A stretch of 40,985 bases of DNA from Streptomyces anandii JCM 4720 (GCF_014650655.1 NZ_BMVJ01000024.1:8677-49661), one strand, 5' to 3'; positions 8,320 through 17,665 are shown, counted from the first letter of the stretch. Notes: generated from the letters alone by a model not told the origin. Program-made: numbers and translations.

Positions 8320-9236
8320 TCAGGAGAGTTCGTGCAGAGTTCCGTCGGCGACTGCGCGGAGCTTGTCGGGGTTGGCCACGTTGTGGATGGTCGAGATGCG
8401 GCCTTCCGGATCGAAGTCGAAGGTCAGCGCGGCGACCACGCGATCCGGGCCGCAGAAGACAATGCCCGGGCCGCCGTTGATCCAGGTGAGCTCTGCCCGC
8501 ATCTGCCCAGGCTCGATACCCTGGTAGGTCGCGGTGCCGAGTGCGGCGAACCAACGGGCCACGGTCTCCAGGCCGACGACCGGCTTGAGGGCCTGGCGGA
8601 CTTTGCCGCCGCCATCGGTCCACAGCGTCACGTCCGGGGAGAGCACTTCCATGAGGGTGTTGAGGTCGCCGCCCGCCGTCGCGGCGAAGAAGCGCTCGGT
8701 GACGTCGCGTTGGCGGGCGCGGTCCGCGGTGAAACGGGGCCGGCGGGCCCGGACGTCTCTCGGGCGCGGTGCGCGGCCTGCCGGACCGCCGCCTCCGAGC
8801 GTTCCACCGCCTCCGCGATCTCCGCATAGCTGAAGGCGAAGACCTCCTTCAGCACGAAGACCGCGCGCTGCAGGGGGCTCAGCGTCTCCAGCACAACCAG
8901 CAGGGCCATGGAGACCGAGTCCGTCGTGGCCACGCCGTCAGCGGTGTCCGGGCCGGTGAGGATCGGCTCGGGGAGCCATGGCCCGATGTAGGTCTCGCGC
9001 TGATGGCGAGTCGAACGAAGCCGGTCCATCGCCAGGTTGGAGACGATCCGGGTCAGGTAGGCCTTGGGGTCGGCGACCTGGGAACGGTCGGCCGCCGACC
9101 ACTTGAGCCAGGTGTCCTGGACCACGTCCTCGGCATCAGCGGCGGTGCCGAGGATGCGGTAGGCGACGGAGAAGAGCAGGGTGCGGTACTGGTGGAAGGC
9201 AAGCTGGTCGGGGCCGGCCTGCTGCGGCTGGGTCAC
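8320..9236 (-). pseudogene. ECF41-type sigma factor, one apparent frameshift
   Basis: The gene shows the full ECF41 layout: sigma region 2 (LLFSVAYRILGTAADAEDVVQDTWLKW), the linker signature WLPEP, region 4 (LSPLQRAVFVLKEVF..YAEIAEAV), and a SnoaL-like C-terminal extension with DGGGK and NPDKL. The extension modulates activity in this family. The reading frame breaks at about 8756: after RARE one base seems missing, so the C-terminal part (from RARRPRFTADRAR) is in another frame. The start is a GTG overlapping the stop of the oxidoreductase by 4 bases, so the two are translationally coupled. The protein would be about 305 residues if the base were restored. A sequencing error is as likely as a true mutation; ECF41 proteins cut at the extension can still be active. 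Confidence 0.85.
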
Positions 9237-10426
9237 TTGGCGCTCCGCATCCGGGTGTAGCGGCCGCCGCGCGGCCAGAACGCGCCCGAGGCGGGCATCT
9301 TCTTCATGCGGGCGAAGGTCGGCCACGGCGCGGCGGTGACCGCCTCCTTGTACTTTGCGGCTCGCTTGCCGGTCAGCACGATCCGGCGCGGGCTGTCGTC
9401 GGGGCGGGTGAACTGCACGACGGCGTCGTTCCGGCCCAGGCTGACAGGTGTGTGGTAGTAGCCGAAACGGAAGGGCTTGGGCTCCTTGCCGACCAGCACC
9501 CGCAGGATCGACAGGGCCGCGTGCACGCCGGTGGGCATACCCCCCTGACAGGTCCCGTGCATCACGCCGTAGCCCTGACGGATCGCCGCCGCATCGCCCA
9601 CGGCGTAGACGTCCGGGTGCGAGACCGAGCGCAGCGCGCTGTCGGTGACCACACGGCCGCGCTCATCGACGGTCAGGCCGGCGGCGGCAGCCAGCGGCGA
9701 GACACGGGTGCCGCTGGTCCACAGCACCGCGCCCGCCGGAATGCTGGAGCCGTCCGCGAGCTCGACACTGTCCGGCAGCACCTTGGCTACCTCGACGCCA
9801 CTGCGCACCCGCACGCCGAGCCGGGCGAGCACCGTGTTCATGTAGGCCTTGGCCTTCGGGTGCATGCTCGCGCCCGGCTCCTGCCGGCCCAGCAGCACGA
9901 CCTTCAGTTCCGGGTGCCGCTCGGCGATCTCCGCGGCGGCCTCGACGCCGGTGAGGCCGCTGCCGCCGACCACGACGGTCCCACCGTCGAGCCGGGTCAG
10001 CCGGTCGGCGAGAAGGGCGGCGTCCTCCGGGCTGTTGAGGGTGTAGGCGTGGTCGTCCACGCCGGGGACGGTCACGGTGTTCGCGATGCTGCCCAGGCCG
10101 TAGACAAGGGTGTCGTAGCGCAGGACCCGGTCGTCGTCGATCCGGACGGTCTTCGTCTCGGCGTCCACGGCGGTGACCCAACCACGGACGAAGCCGGCGC
10201 CGGTGCCGTCGAGCAGCCCCGGGATGTTCATCGCGGCCGTCTCCTGACCGGTGGCGGTCATGTGCAGTCGGAGTCGCTCGGTGAAGGTGTCGTAGGGGTT
10301 GATCAGCGTCACTCGCGCGTTTCCGCGTTTCTTGGCGCGGACCGCGAGCTGGATCGCGGCGGAGAGCCCGGCGTAGCCGGCGCCCAGGACCAGGACCTCG
10401 TGCTGCTGCGCTGCTGTCGCGTTCAT
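9233..10426 (-). CDS. NAD(P)/FAD-dependent oxidoreductase, NDH-2/AIF type
   Basis: This 397-residue two-dinucleotide-fold flavoprotein has the FAD motif LVLGAGYAGLSAAIQ near the N-terminus, the NAD(P) motif VVVGGSGLTGVEAAAEIAE in the middle, and VYAVGDAA closing the FAD site. It resembles type II NADH dehydrogenases and AIF-like reductases that move electrons from NAD(P)H to quinones or small acceptors. No membrane anchor is evident, so it is probably cytoplasmic or membrane-associated. It is the first gene of a two-gene operon with the ECF41 sigma factor. ECF41 genes are known to sit beside oxidoreductase, decarboxylase or epimerase genes, which they control. An ECF41-like promoter lies about 53 bases upstream. 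Confidence 0.9.
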   Translation of the reverse strand: MNATAAQQHEVLVLGAGYAGLSAAIQLAVRAKKRGNARVTLINPYDTFTERLRLHMTATGQETAAMNIPGLLDGTGAGFVRGWVTAVDAETKTVRIDDDRVLRYDTLVYGLGSIANTVTVPGVDDHAYTLNSPEDAALLADRLTRLDGGTVVVGGSGLTGVEAAAEIAERHPELKVVLLGRQEPGASMHPKAKAYMNTVLARLGVRVRSGVEVAKVLPDSVELADGSSIPAGAVLWTSGTRVSPLAAAAGLTVDERGRVVTDSALRSVSHPDVYAVGDAAAIRQGYGVMHGTCQGGMPTGVHAALSILRVLVGKEPKPFRFGYYHTPVSLGRNDAVVQFTRPDDSPRRIVLTGKRAAKYKEAVTAAPWPTFARMKKMPASGAFWPRGGRYTRMRSAK

Positions 10427-10478
10427 CGCTCTGCTGCCTCTTCCGTGTCGGTCGTTCCCGCTGTGCGGACGACCACCA

Positions 10479-10506
10479 GACGCAAGCTGCCCTTCCGTTC
10501 GTGACG
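10479..10506 (-). promoter_or_regulatory. ECF41-type promoter of the oxidoreductase-sigma operon
   Basis: On the minus strand CGTCACG (10506-10500) and CGTC (10482-10479) are separated by exactly 17 bases. The known ECF41 promoter is close to TGTCACA, 16-17 bases, CGTC. The predicted start site would leave a leader of about 45 bases. Just upstream lies an inverted GTGAC...GTCAC pair that could bind a further regulator. This implies autoregulation. Confidence 0.65.
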
Positions 10507-10740
10507 TGGGGTCGATGTGACCCGCGTCACGTCGAGAGGAGAGAGTGTGCGTGGCACCAGCACTCCGAGCACCACGACGCGGTGCATTCCATCATGACCG
10601 ACCGGCTCCGCATGGGAACTGACGGAACAACAGGAGCCGCAGGCCAGGCCGGCAGCAGAGCCTGGTCCTTCCACGCCGCCTCTGCCGTTGAGTACCGTGG
10701 TGGCCGCTTGAGCCGACTTACCCATGGAGAGGCCGACCCC

Positions 10741-11109
10741 ATGCCCACCGCCAGGTTCTTCTTCGACGCGGGGTCAGGCGCAGTTCTGTGGGCGGGCACG
10801 GAGGATCGGGAGGCGTGGGGGTACCCGGTTGACCTGGAGCGACTACCGATCAGTCACGACCTCCGTCATGGCCTGAGTAGGCTGATGGCTCGGTACGATA
10901 CGTCGTTGAACCGGGACTACCCCCCGGATCCGGGACCCTGGCGTGAAGCGGAGTGCCAGGACTTCAACGAGGCGGTGCGCCAGGCGCTCGGCCGCCTTCG
11001 CGCGGAACTCGGCCCGGCGTGGCAGATCCACGATGAGTTCCTCCCGCTCCACGAAGACCCGGAGCTCGACCGCTATCTGACGGACCCAGCAGGATTTGTC
11101 CGCACCTGA
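10741..11109 (+). CDS. conserved-looking hypothetical protein
   Basis: The protein has 122 residues, starts MPTARFFFDAGSGAVLWAGTE, and has GGAGAGG 8 bases before the ATG. The composition is soluble and acidic (WREAECQDFNEAVRQALGRL, WQIHDEFLPLHEDPELDRYL), with no signal peptide or membrane helix. No family or motif was recognised. It stands between the divergent ECF41 operon and the GAF-phosphatase gene, with almost 300 bases of empty sequence after it. Good coding statistics and a clear ribosome site support a real gene; the function is unknown. Confidence 0.65.
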   Translation: MPTARFFFDAGSGAVLWAGTEDREAWGYPVDLERLPISHDLRHGLSRLMARYDTSLNRDYPPDPGPWREAECQDFNEAVRQALGRLRAELGPAWQIHDEFLPLHEDPELDRYLTDPAGFVRT

Positions 11110-11405
11110 TCCCGTCGGACACACTGATCACGACTGCGTCGCCCACGGCATACGTCAACGCCAGGACCGGTCGTCCCACTTCCAACCGCTCGGTGTGAAA
11201 CTGGTGCGGACCGTCGGCACTGTCCCACCTCCCACAAAAAAGCCTTGGTACCCAGCCCCGGCCGGCAAGGGCCGCCTGCCCCAGCCGTCGTGAGCGGCCC
11301 CCGGTCGGCACATCCCGGTAGCACTGGGTGAAACGCAAACGTGCTGGCTGCGTGTTCTAGGGTTGCCGATGCCGTGTCCGGCGTGCGACGAGAGGTGGGC
11401 AAAGA

Positions 11406-12740
11406 GTGGTCCGGGACGACGACCGGCGGCACTGGAACCTGCCACCGCTCAGCTGGGACGACAACTTGGACCGCATCACCGAGCGGATCGGTCAGCTCGC
11501 CCAGGCGCAGCGGCGGATGCACGCCCTGCTGGACGCAGTCCTCGCCGTCAGCCGGGAGCTGGAGCTGCCCTCGGTGTTGCGACGCATCGTGAGCACCGCC
11601 ATGGAACTCGTGGACGCGCGTTACGGTGCGCTCGGCGTGCTGACCCCTGACGGGACGGCTCTGGAGGAGTTCATCCCCCTCGGCCTCGGTCCGCAGGAAC
11701 GCCAGGACCTGAACGGGAACGACCTGCCTCACGGACGGGGCCTGCTCGGCCACCTGATCCGTCATCCCGAGCCGCTGCTCGTGAAGGATCTGACCCGTCA
11801 CCCGGACTCCGTCGGCTTCCCCCAGGGGCACCCGCCGATGCGGGGGCTGCTCGGGGTAGCGATCAGCGTGCGCGGCCGGATCTACGGCAACCTGTACCTC
11901 TGCGACCGGCGCGACGGGAAACCCTTCGACGACCACGACGAGGCGGTGGTGACCGCACTGGCCGGTGCGGCCGGTATCGCCATCGAAAACGCCCGCCTCT
12001 TCGAGCAGACCCGCTCTTCCGCCGAACGCTTCCAGCGGCTGCTGCTGCCCACACTGCCCGACCTGGCGCCGTTCACGGCGGCCGCGGTCTACCGGCCCGC
12101 CACCGCCCCCGGCCACCACCTGGGCGGCGACTGGTACGACGCACTGATGCTCCCGGACGGGTCCTGCGCAGCCATCATCGGCGACGTCCTGGGCCACGAC
12201 CTGACCGCCGCCGCGGCCATGGCGCAGATCCGCAACATGCTGCGCGCCCTTCTCTACGACCGGCGCACCCCGCCCAGCCTGGTCCTGCAACGCCTCGACC
12301 TCACCTTGCACGCCATCACGGAAGCGCCCGTCACGACGGCCTGCCTCGCCCGCATCGAACACGTCGACGACACGTGGCGCCTGCACTGGTCCACCGCCGG
12401 CCACATGCCCCCGCTGGTCATGACCGCAGACGGGCACACCCGCTACCTGGAGGGCGAGCCCGGTGTTCCGCTCGGGGTGGACGAGCACCTGCCACGCCCC
12501 GACCACACCGACGCGCTGGCCGCCGGAGACACGGTGCTGCTCTTCACCGACGGCCTCGTCGAACACCCCGACCGCGCCCTGGAGCAGTGCCTGGACACAC
12601 TGGCCGCCACCGCCCGCGCCCACCATCGGCTACCCCTGGACCAGTGGTGCCGCGCCCTGGCCGACCACCACCCCAGCGACGGCCACGACGACCTCGCCCT
12701 GCTCGCCCTGCGCATCCCGCGAACCGTCCCCGGCTCGTAA
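11406..12740 (+). CDS. GAF-domain PP2C (SpoIIE-type) phosphatase
   Basis: The protein has 444 residues: a short coiled lead-in (about 18-50), a GAF sensor domain (about 50-200, LRRIVSTAMELVDARYGALGVL through AGIAIENARLFEQ), then a SpoIIE/RsbU-type phosphatase (about 205-440). Metal-binding acids are present: Asp242 in LGGDWYD, Asp260 in IGDVLGHD, FTDGLVEHPD, and GHDDLALLAL near the end. Unlike the three others in this window it has no C-terminal HATPase domain. Such enzymes dephosphorylate anti-anti-sigma proteins and so switch on stress sigma factors. GTG is the start; GAGAGGTGG lies before it. It is a single-gene unit facing the large sensor phosphatase. Confidence 0.92.
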   Translation: MVRDDDRRHWNLPPLSWDDNLDRITERIGQLAQAQRRMHALLDAVLAVSRELELPSVLRRIVSTAMELVDARYGALGVLTPDGTALEEFIPLGLGPQERQDLNGNDLPHGRGLLGHLIRHPEPLLVKDLTRHPDSVGFPQGHPPMRGLLGVAISVRGRIYGNLYLCDRRDGKPFDDHDEAVVTALAGAAGIAIENARLFEQTRSSAERFQRLLLPTLPDLAPFTAAAVYRPATAPGHHLGGDWYDALMLPDGSCAAIIGDVLGHDLTAAAAMAQIRNMLRALLYDRRTPPSLVLQRLDLTLHAITEAPVTTACLARIEHVDDTWRLHWSTAGHMPPLVMTADGHTRYLEGEPGVPLGVDEHLPRPDHTDALAAGDTVLLFTDGLVEHPDRALEQCLDTLAATARAHHRLPLDQWCRALADHHPSDGHDDLALLALRIPRTVPGS

Positions 12741-12990
12741 CCGTACCGGGCGGAATCCCGTGGCGCTGCCGGGCGACGGCGGCGTCGACGCACTTCGTGG
12801 TGCACAGCACGGCGCTCAGCACCACGCCGAGCGTCCTCTCCGGCGCGTACTCCAGTTGATCGGATCGCCTCAGGCGTCACGGGCCGTCCGCTCCTCGCTC
12901 ACCCCGGCCATCGCCCTGCGCACCTGGTGTCGGGCGGGTCCGGCAAGGACCGGCCGCTCAAGGGCTAGGCGCCCCGTGGGCCACACGCGT

Positions 12991-15804
12991 TCACGCTTCC
13001 AGGTCGTCGAACTGGTCGAGGAGGAAGTCGACCGGCGCGTGGCTCGTGGCGGCGGGCGTGCCGTCGAGGAGGAGCTGCTCCGTCCAGATGACCTTGCCAC
13101 CAGTCGTGTACCGCGTGCCCCACCGCTGAGCGAACTGCGCCACCAGGAACAGCCCACGCCCGCCCTCGTCCGTTGTCGCCGCCCGCCGCAGACGCGGGGA
13201 GGTTCCGCTGCCGTCCGACACCTCGCAGACGAGGCAGCGCCCTCGCAGGAGCCGCACGCCGACCGGAGGCGAGCCGTACCGGATCGCGTTAGTGACCAGC
13301 TCGCTGAGGATCAGCTCGGTGGCGAAGCCGGCCTCCCCCAGCCCCCACTCCCGCAACGTCCGCCTGCATCGCTCGCGCACCTCGGGGACCGCCGCCGGGT
13401 CCGGCGGTACGGCCCACTGCGCCACGTGCGAGGACGGGAGCACCCGGGTGCGCGCCACCAGCAGCGCGACGTCGTCGGAGGCGTGCGACGGCTTCAGCTC
13501 ATCGATCACCGCCTGGCACGTCTCCTCCGGAGCGCGTCCTCCCGAGCCGGCCAGGGCGTTTCGCAGCCGTTCCATCCCCACGTCGATGTCGTGGGCGCGG
13601 TCGTCCACCAGTCCGTCGGTGTACAGCACCAGCTGTGAACCCTCCGGCAGCGCGATCTCGGCGGTCTCGAAGGGGTGGCCGCCCAGACCGAGCGGGGGCG
13701 AGGCCGGAACGCCGGGACAGGCGACCGTCCCGTCCGGCCGCACTGCCACCGGCTCCGGGTGCCCGGCACGGGCCATCGTGCACGTCCCCGCCACCGGGTC
13801 GTACACCGCGTAGAGACATGTCGCTCCGGTCACACCCATCCCCTCATGCCCGTGAGCATGCCCGTCAGCCGCATCGCCCGCCCTCTCCTCCTCGCCCATG
13901 CGGATGACGAGATCGTCCAGGTTCCCGAGCACCTCGTCGACGGGGAGGTCCAGAGTGGAGAAGTTGTGCACTGCGGTGCGCAGCCGCCCCATGGTCGCCG
14001 CCGCTTGCAGGCCATGCCCCACGACGTCGCCCATGACCAGTGCCACCCGCATTCCGGCAAGGGGGATGACGTCGAACCAGTCCCCGCCCACCCCCGCCTC
14101 CGCGGGCAGATACCGCCAGGCCACCTGCAGTGTGTCCTGGTCCGGCTGGGCCCGCGGCAGCAGGCTGCGCTGCAAGGTCACCGCCATCGCGTGCTCCCGG
14201 GTGAACCTGCGGGCGTTGTCGATGGCGGTGGCCGCCCGCGCGGCCAGTTCCTCCGCGAAGGAGAGATCGTCCGGCTGAAATGCCGGGGAGTCCGCTGTCC
14301 GGTAGAAGTTCGCCACGCCCAGCGGTACGTTGCGCGCCCGCAGCGGTACGGTGACCAGTGAACGCAAGCCGTGCTCCACGGCCTTCCGGGCGCGCTCCGG
14401 GTCCTGTTCCCGCCAGCCGTGCGCCTGTCTCAGGTCCGTCTCCAGCATGCCCCGCCGCTCCTGCAGCGCGCGCAACTGCGGTGCCCGGCTCGAGAACGTG
14501 ACCACCTCGCCGGGCGGGAACACCGGAATCGACCGCTGCTCGCCGCCGACTGCCGCCCGGCGCAGGTTCCGCCAGCCCTCCGCCGTCGGTTCCCACCCGC
14601 GCATCACCGCGTCCAGGAGGTCCACCGTCACCAGGTCGGCGAACCGCGGCGCCGCGACGTCGGCCAACTCCTGGGCCGTGCGCTCCACGTCCAGCGTGGT
14701 GCCGATCCCCACGCCGGCCTCGTAGAGCAGCATCAACCGCTCCCGCGCGGCCTCCGCCCGACCCGAGACCGCCGCCAGCTCCGTGGTGTCCCGAAGGGTC
14801 ACGACATTGCCTCCCGGGCCGCCGTGCCCGTACGTCGGCCGTCTGTTCACCGTCAGCAGCCGGTCACCGACGAGGTGCACCTCGTCGGTGACCGGCTCCG
14901 ACGACGACAGCAGGCGCATGACAGACTCTGGCAGCCCCAGCTTCCCCACCGGACGCCCTTCGACGTCGGCCGGCAGGTCCACCAGCCGCCTGGCCTCGTC
15001 GTTGACCAGCAGGAGCCGCCCGTCGGCGCTGTTGATCAGCACCCCTTCGCGCACCGAGTGCAGCACCGCGTCGTGGTGCTCGTACAGGCTCGCCAGCTCC
15101 TCCGGGGCCAGGCCTCGGGTCTGCCGGCGCAACCGCCGCGCCACCAGCGTCGTCCCGGCTGTGGCCATCCCCAGCGCGGCGGCCCCGCTGCCCAGGATGA
15201 TCGGCAGCTGGGGCAGCCACAGTGCCGATACGTTCCTGACCGTGATTCCGGCGGAGACCAGACCGACCACCTTGCCGCGCGAGTCGGTCACCGGGACCAC
15301 GGCCTGCACGTCCGTGCCCCTGCCCGCGGGCAGGGGCGGCCCGCCGGCCTGCTCGATCACGGTCCGGCCGTTCACCGCCGGCGCGATCGTGCCGACGAAC
15401 TTCTTGCCTATCTCCCGCGGATAGGGATACGTGTAGCGGATCCCCTGCGTGTTCATGGCGACGATGAAGTCCACGCCCGTGCGCTTGCGCGCCTCCTCGG
15501 CCCGCGGCTGGAGCACCGCCGTCGGGTGGCGGCTCTGCAGTGCCGCCGCCGTGCCGGGGGCACTGGCGAACGACTGGGCCGCGACGACCGACTCACGGCG
15601 GCCCCGCTGCACCGCGTCCCGGGCCGTCTGGAACACCATGGCCGCCACCGCGGCCAGGACCAGCACAACCACGATGGCGACCTGGAGCAGGAACACCTGG
15701 CCGGCCGCACTGCGCACGTCCAGGAGGAAGCCCCGGCGCCGCCGCGGGTGTCCGGTGAGCGGATGACGTTCCGGGCTCCGAGGGCGCCCGGAAAAAACCT
15801 CCAT
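12991..15804 (-). CDS. membrane sensor with Cache, PAS, GAF, PP2C phosphatase and HATPase domains
   Basis: The protein has 937 residues. There is a membrane helix (about 35-57), an extracytoplasmic sensor (about 60-195) resembling the CitA/DcuS-type single Cache fold (DFIVAMNTQGIRYTYPYPREIG, DVQAVVPVTDSRGKVVGLVSAGI), and a second helix (about 197-219). Then come PAS (about 240-350), GAF (about 370-560), a SpoIIE-type phosphatase (GGDWFDVIPL, GDVVGHG, YTDGLVDD, SDDVALL), and a C-terminal RsbW-like kinase domain (ELVTNAIRYG, DEGGRGLFLV). It probably couples an outside small molecule, perhaps a carboxylate, to partner switching of a sigma factor. The ATG is chosen for GAAGG 4 bases upstream. The joining of a histidine-kinase style sensor to a phosphatase is notable. 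Confidence 0.9.
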   Translation of the reverse strand: MEVFSGRPRSPERHPLTGHPRRRRGFLLDVRSAAGQVFLLQVAIVVVLVLAAVAAMVFQTARDAVQRGRRESVVAAQSFASAPGTAAALQSRHPTAVLQPRAEEARKRTGVDFIVAMNTQGIRYTYPYPREIGKKFVGTIAPAVNGRTVIEQAGGPPLPAGRGTDVQAVVPVTDSRGKVVGLVSAGITVRNVSALWLPQLPIILGSGAAALGMATAGTTLVARRLRRQTRGLAPEELASLYEHHDAVLHSVREGVLINSADGRLLLVNDEARRLVDLPADVEGRPVGKLGLPESVMRLLSSSEPVTDEVHLVGDRLLTVNRRPTYGHGGPGGNVVTLRDTTELAAVSGRAEAARERLMLLYEAGVGIGTTLDVERTAQELADVAAPRFADLVTVDLLDAVMRGWEPTAEGWRNLRRAAVGGEQRSIPVFPPGEVVTFSSRAPQLRALQERRGMLETDLRQAHGWREQDPERARKAVEHGLRSLVTVPLRARNVPLGVANFYRTADSPAFQPDDLSFAEELAARAATAIDNARRFTREHAMAVTLQRSLLPRAQPDQDTLQVAWRYLPAEAGVGGDWFDVIPLAGMRVALVMGDVVGHGLQAAATMGRLRTAVHNFSTLDLPVDEVLGNLDDLVIRMGEEERAGDAADGHAHGHEGMGVTGATCLYAVYDPVAGTCTMARAGHPEPVAVRPDGTVACPGVPASPPLGLGGHPFETAEIALPEGSQLVLYTDGLVDDRAHDIDVGMERLRNALAGSGGRAPEETCQAVIDELKPSHASDDVALLVARTRVLPSSHVAQWAVPPDPAAVPEVRERCRRTLREWGLGEAGFATELILSELVTNAIRYGSPPVGVRLLRGRCLVCEVSDGSGTSPRLRRAATTDEGGRGLFLVAQFAQRWGTRYTTGGKVIWTEQLLLDGTPAATSHAPVDFLLDQFDDLEA

Positions 15805-16202
15805 ACACCCTTCATAGCACCCACCCGTCAATGCCGACCGGCGCGTCTGTCCTTCCCGGGAATGCCGACGTCGACCACGCCGTAGCTCCCTCGGGTCCCT
15901 CGGTCGTGTCCCGGACGGACAGATCGGCGGGGTGCCGCGGGTTGCTGCGGAAGTCGGTCGCACATCCACTCCGCGGTCCAGAAGTGGAGGCGGCCGACTC
16001 CGCCTCGGAGTTCTTCTGAACGTCGTTCAACTCAAGGTCGATGGCCGCGAACGTCATCGACGAGGAGCCGTTTGCATGACCGGCAAGTCGTACCCGAGTG
16101 AGCGTCGGACGGTGACCGTCAGGCACGGGTCAAAGTGCCGTGAGCACCACATACTTGATCCTGCGAGAAGGTCCAGCGGTGGTTCTGAGGGGGAGCGGCA
16201 AC
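15805..16202. other. divergent intergenic stretch
   Basis: This separates the sensor-phosphatase and the TerD gene and should carry both promoters. A short frame from an ATG at 16076 (MTGKSYPSERRTVTV) has GAGGAG upstream, but overlaps the TerD start and shows no family likeness. A TTTGCATG half-site at 16072 resembles half of the MarR palindrome described further on. Confidence 0.4.
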
Positions 16203-16733
16203 GTGAGTGACGGTAGCCAGGGGCTGGGCAAGGTCGAGGTGCGACTGAAGTGGGATCCGAGTCCGTACGGTGAGCCGCCACGGCACCTCGACATCATCGC
16301 GACGACATACCCGGCAGACGACCCGTACGGCCGGCCGACGTATGTCGTGCACTACGACAGCCGGTCACCGGACGGCACCATCAACATGAGCCGGCACAGC
16401 CGGACCGGCATGGGCTTCGGGTTCGTGGAAGTGATGGTCCTGGAGTTCGACCGTCTCTCGTCCGCGTACGGGCGGGTGGTCGTCGGGGTGGCGATCCACC
16501 AGAATGGCCACCCCCGCACGTTCGGTGACATCTCGAACGCGGGGGTGGTTGTGGTCGAGGGATACCGGCAGTTGATCTCGGACGACTTCGCCCGGGTCGC
16601 CGAAGCCACGGCCGCGACGGTGGCCGAGTTCACTCGGGACTCCGCCGGACTGTGGCAGGTGCGGGAGATGATCCGGGGCTTCGACAGTGACCCGGTGCTC
16701 TTCACCGCGGAGATGGGCAGCCGGCAGCGTTGA
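16203..16733 (+). CDS. TerD-family stress/tellurium resistance protein
   Basis: The protein has 176 residues. It follows the TerD pattern: VEVRLKWDPSP, LDIIATTYPADDPYGRPTYVVHYDSRSPDGTINMSRHSRTGMGFGFVEVMVLEFDRL (shown here in pieces of the fold), RVVVGVAIHQ, FGDISNAGVVVVEGYRQLI. TerD proteins are cytoplasmic, bind calcium and belong to stress and phage/tellurite response clusters. The usual acidic Ca loop (D-R-TGEG type) is altered here to DSRSPDG.HSRTGMGFG. The GTG start has GAGGGGGAG about 9 bases upstream. It is not next to other ter genes, so it is an orphan copy. Confidence 0.75.
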   Translation: MSDGSQGLGKVEVRLKWDPSPYGEPPRHLDIIATTYPADDPYGRPTYVVHYDSRSPDGTINMSRHSRTGMGFGFVEVMVLEFDRLSSAYGRVVVGVAIHQNGHPRTFGDISNAGVVVVEGYRQLISDDFARVAEATAATVAEFTRDSAGLWQVREMIRGFDSDPVLFTAEMGSRQR

Positions 16734-16778
16734 CTGCTCCCACGGGTCCTGTCCATCACCGGCTGCTTTCCTCACGGT

Positions 16779-17040
16779 TCAGTCCTCAGCCTGCGCCTCG
16801 ACGTCCTCGATGCCGCTGGGCCGTCCGGTGCCGTTGACCCAGGCCAGCACGGGCTTGCTCTCGCTCCGGGCGAAACGTGTCAGGGCGAGCAGGCCCACCA
16901 GGAAGCTGACGAACACCGCGACGGCGTAGAAGAGGACGAGTTCCTGTTCAAGGCCGGCCGCCGCGACGATGATCAGTGCGGCCGCGGCCAGGTAGACCAT
17001 CACTGACCAGTACGGGGTGTGGTCGCGGTTGGTCTGTCGG
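16779..17040 (-). pseudogene. C-terminal fragment of a membrane transporter, probably APC-type permease
   Basis: The frame reads NRDHTPYWSVMVYLAAAALIIVAAA and then LVLFYAVAVFVSFLVGLLAL, two membrane helices, followed by a cytoplasmic tail ending EDVEAQAED. This is the end of a permease, most like amino acid permeases. There is no start; upstream the sequence turns within a few codons into the FAD-monooxygenase remnant in another frame. The two pieces were joined by a deletion. The exact family is uncertain. Confidence 0.55.
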
Positions 17041-17590
17041 TGAGACAGAACCGGTCGCCCAGTTCCGCGTGTGCCTCGGGGTCGTCGAAGGTGAAGGCGG
17101 CGGTGTGGTAGCCCGGGTGACGTACGAACCGGGACTCCTGGCCGAAGACCAGAGAGCGCACGGCGGAATGGATGCCCTCGGCGCCGACAAGGAGGTCGGC
17201 GTCCAGTGCGCGGCCGTCTGTGAGTGTGAGGCGGGCGCCGTAGGCGCCCGTGTCGATGCGGGCCGGGCCGACGCCGAAGCGCAGACCGACGGCCAATGAC
17301 AGCCGTTCCCGCAGCGCCAGCTCCAGGTCCGGTCGCATGATGCTCGACAGGCGCCCGTTCAGGAAACGGCCGAACCGGTCGTACCCGAGCCCGGCGCGGC
17401 ACCGGCCCTGCTCGTCACACAGAGCGCCTCCGAGACCGCATAACTGAGTTCCGTCAGCCAGGGCAGCACACCCATGGCCTCGGCCGCATCGTAGCCGGGG
17501 CCGAAGAACACCTCCGCATGGCCGCCTCCCGCCGGCCACCGCTGCCGCCCCGGTGATCGACGACCGCGATACCTGGCACAATGCAAATTT
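17041..17590 (-). pseudogene. FAD-dependent aromatic monooxygenase remnant
   Basis: Two frames together spell the middle of a PHBH-type flavin monooxygenase: FFGPGYDAAEAMGVLPWLTEL in one frame, then DEQGRCRAGLGYDRFGRFLNG, RPDLELALRERL and DADLLVGAEGIHSAVRSLVFG (the conserved DG-type motif) in the next. One base seems lost near 17413. The N-terminal GxGxxG region is largely missing, and the 3' end is lost at the junction with the permease piece. It is not expected to work. A copy of the MarR-type palindrome overlaps its 5' edge. Confidence 0.72.
17573..17587. promoter_or_regulatory. MarR-type operator, copy 1 (degenerate)
   Basis: CTGGCAC-A-ATGCAAA matches the palindrome TTTGCAT-N-ATGCAAA with a perfect right half and a diverged left half. 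It lies 79 bases before the DUF4142 start and at the edge of the monooxygenase remnant. Confidence 0.55.
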
Positions 17591-17665
17591 TACCCAACGC
17601 AAAGATAACTTCTGTTCCGACCGACGTACCTGCTGACGACCACGCTGTCCCCCTCAGGAGCCACC

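Noticed and set aside
16076..16210. A 44-codon plus-strand frame after GAGGAG and a TTTGCATG half-site
   Set aside because: It overlaps the better supported TerD start, has no likeness to any family, and the palindrome is only half present.
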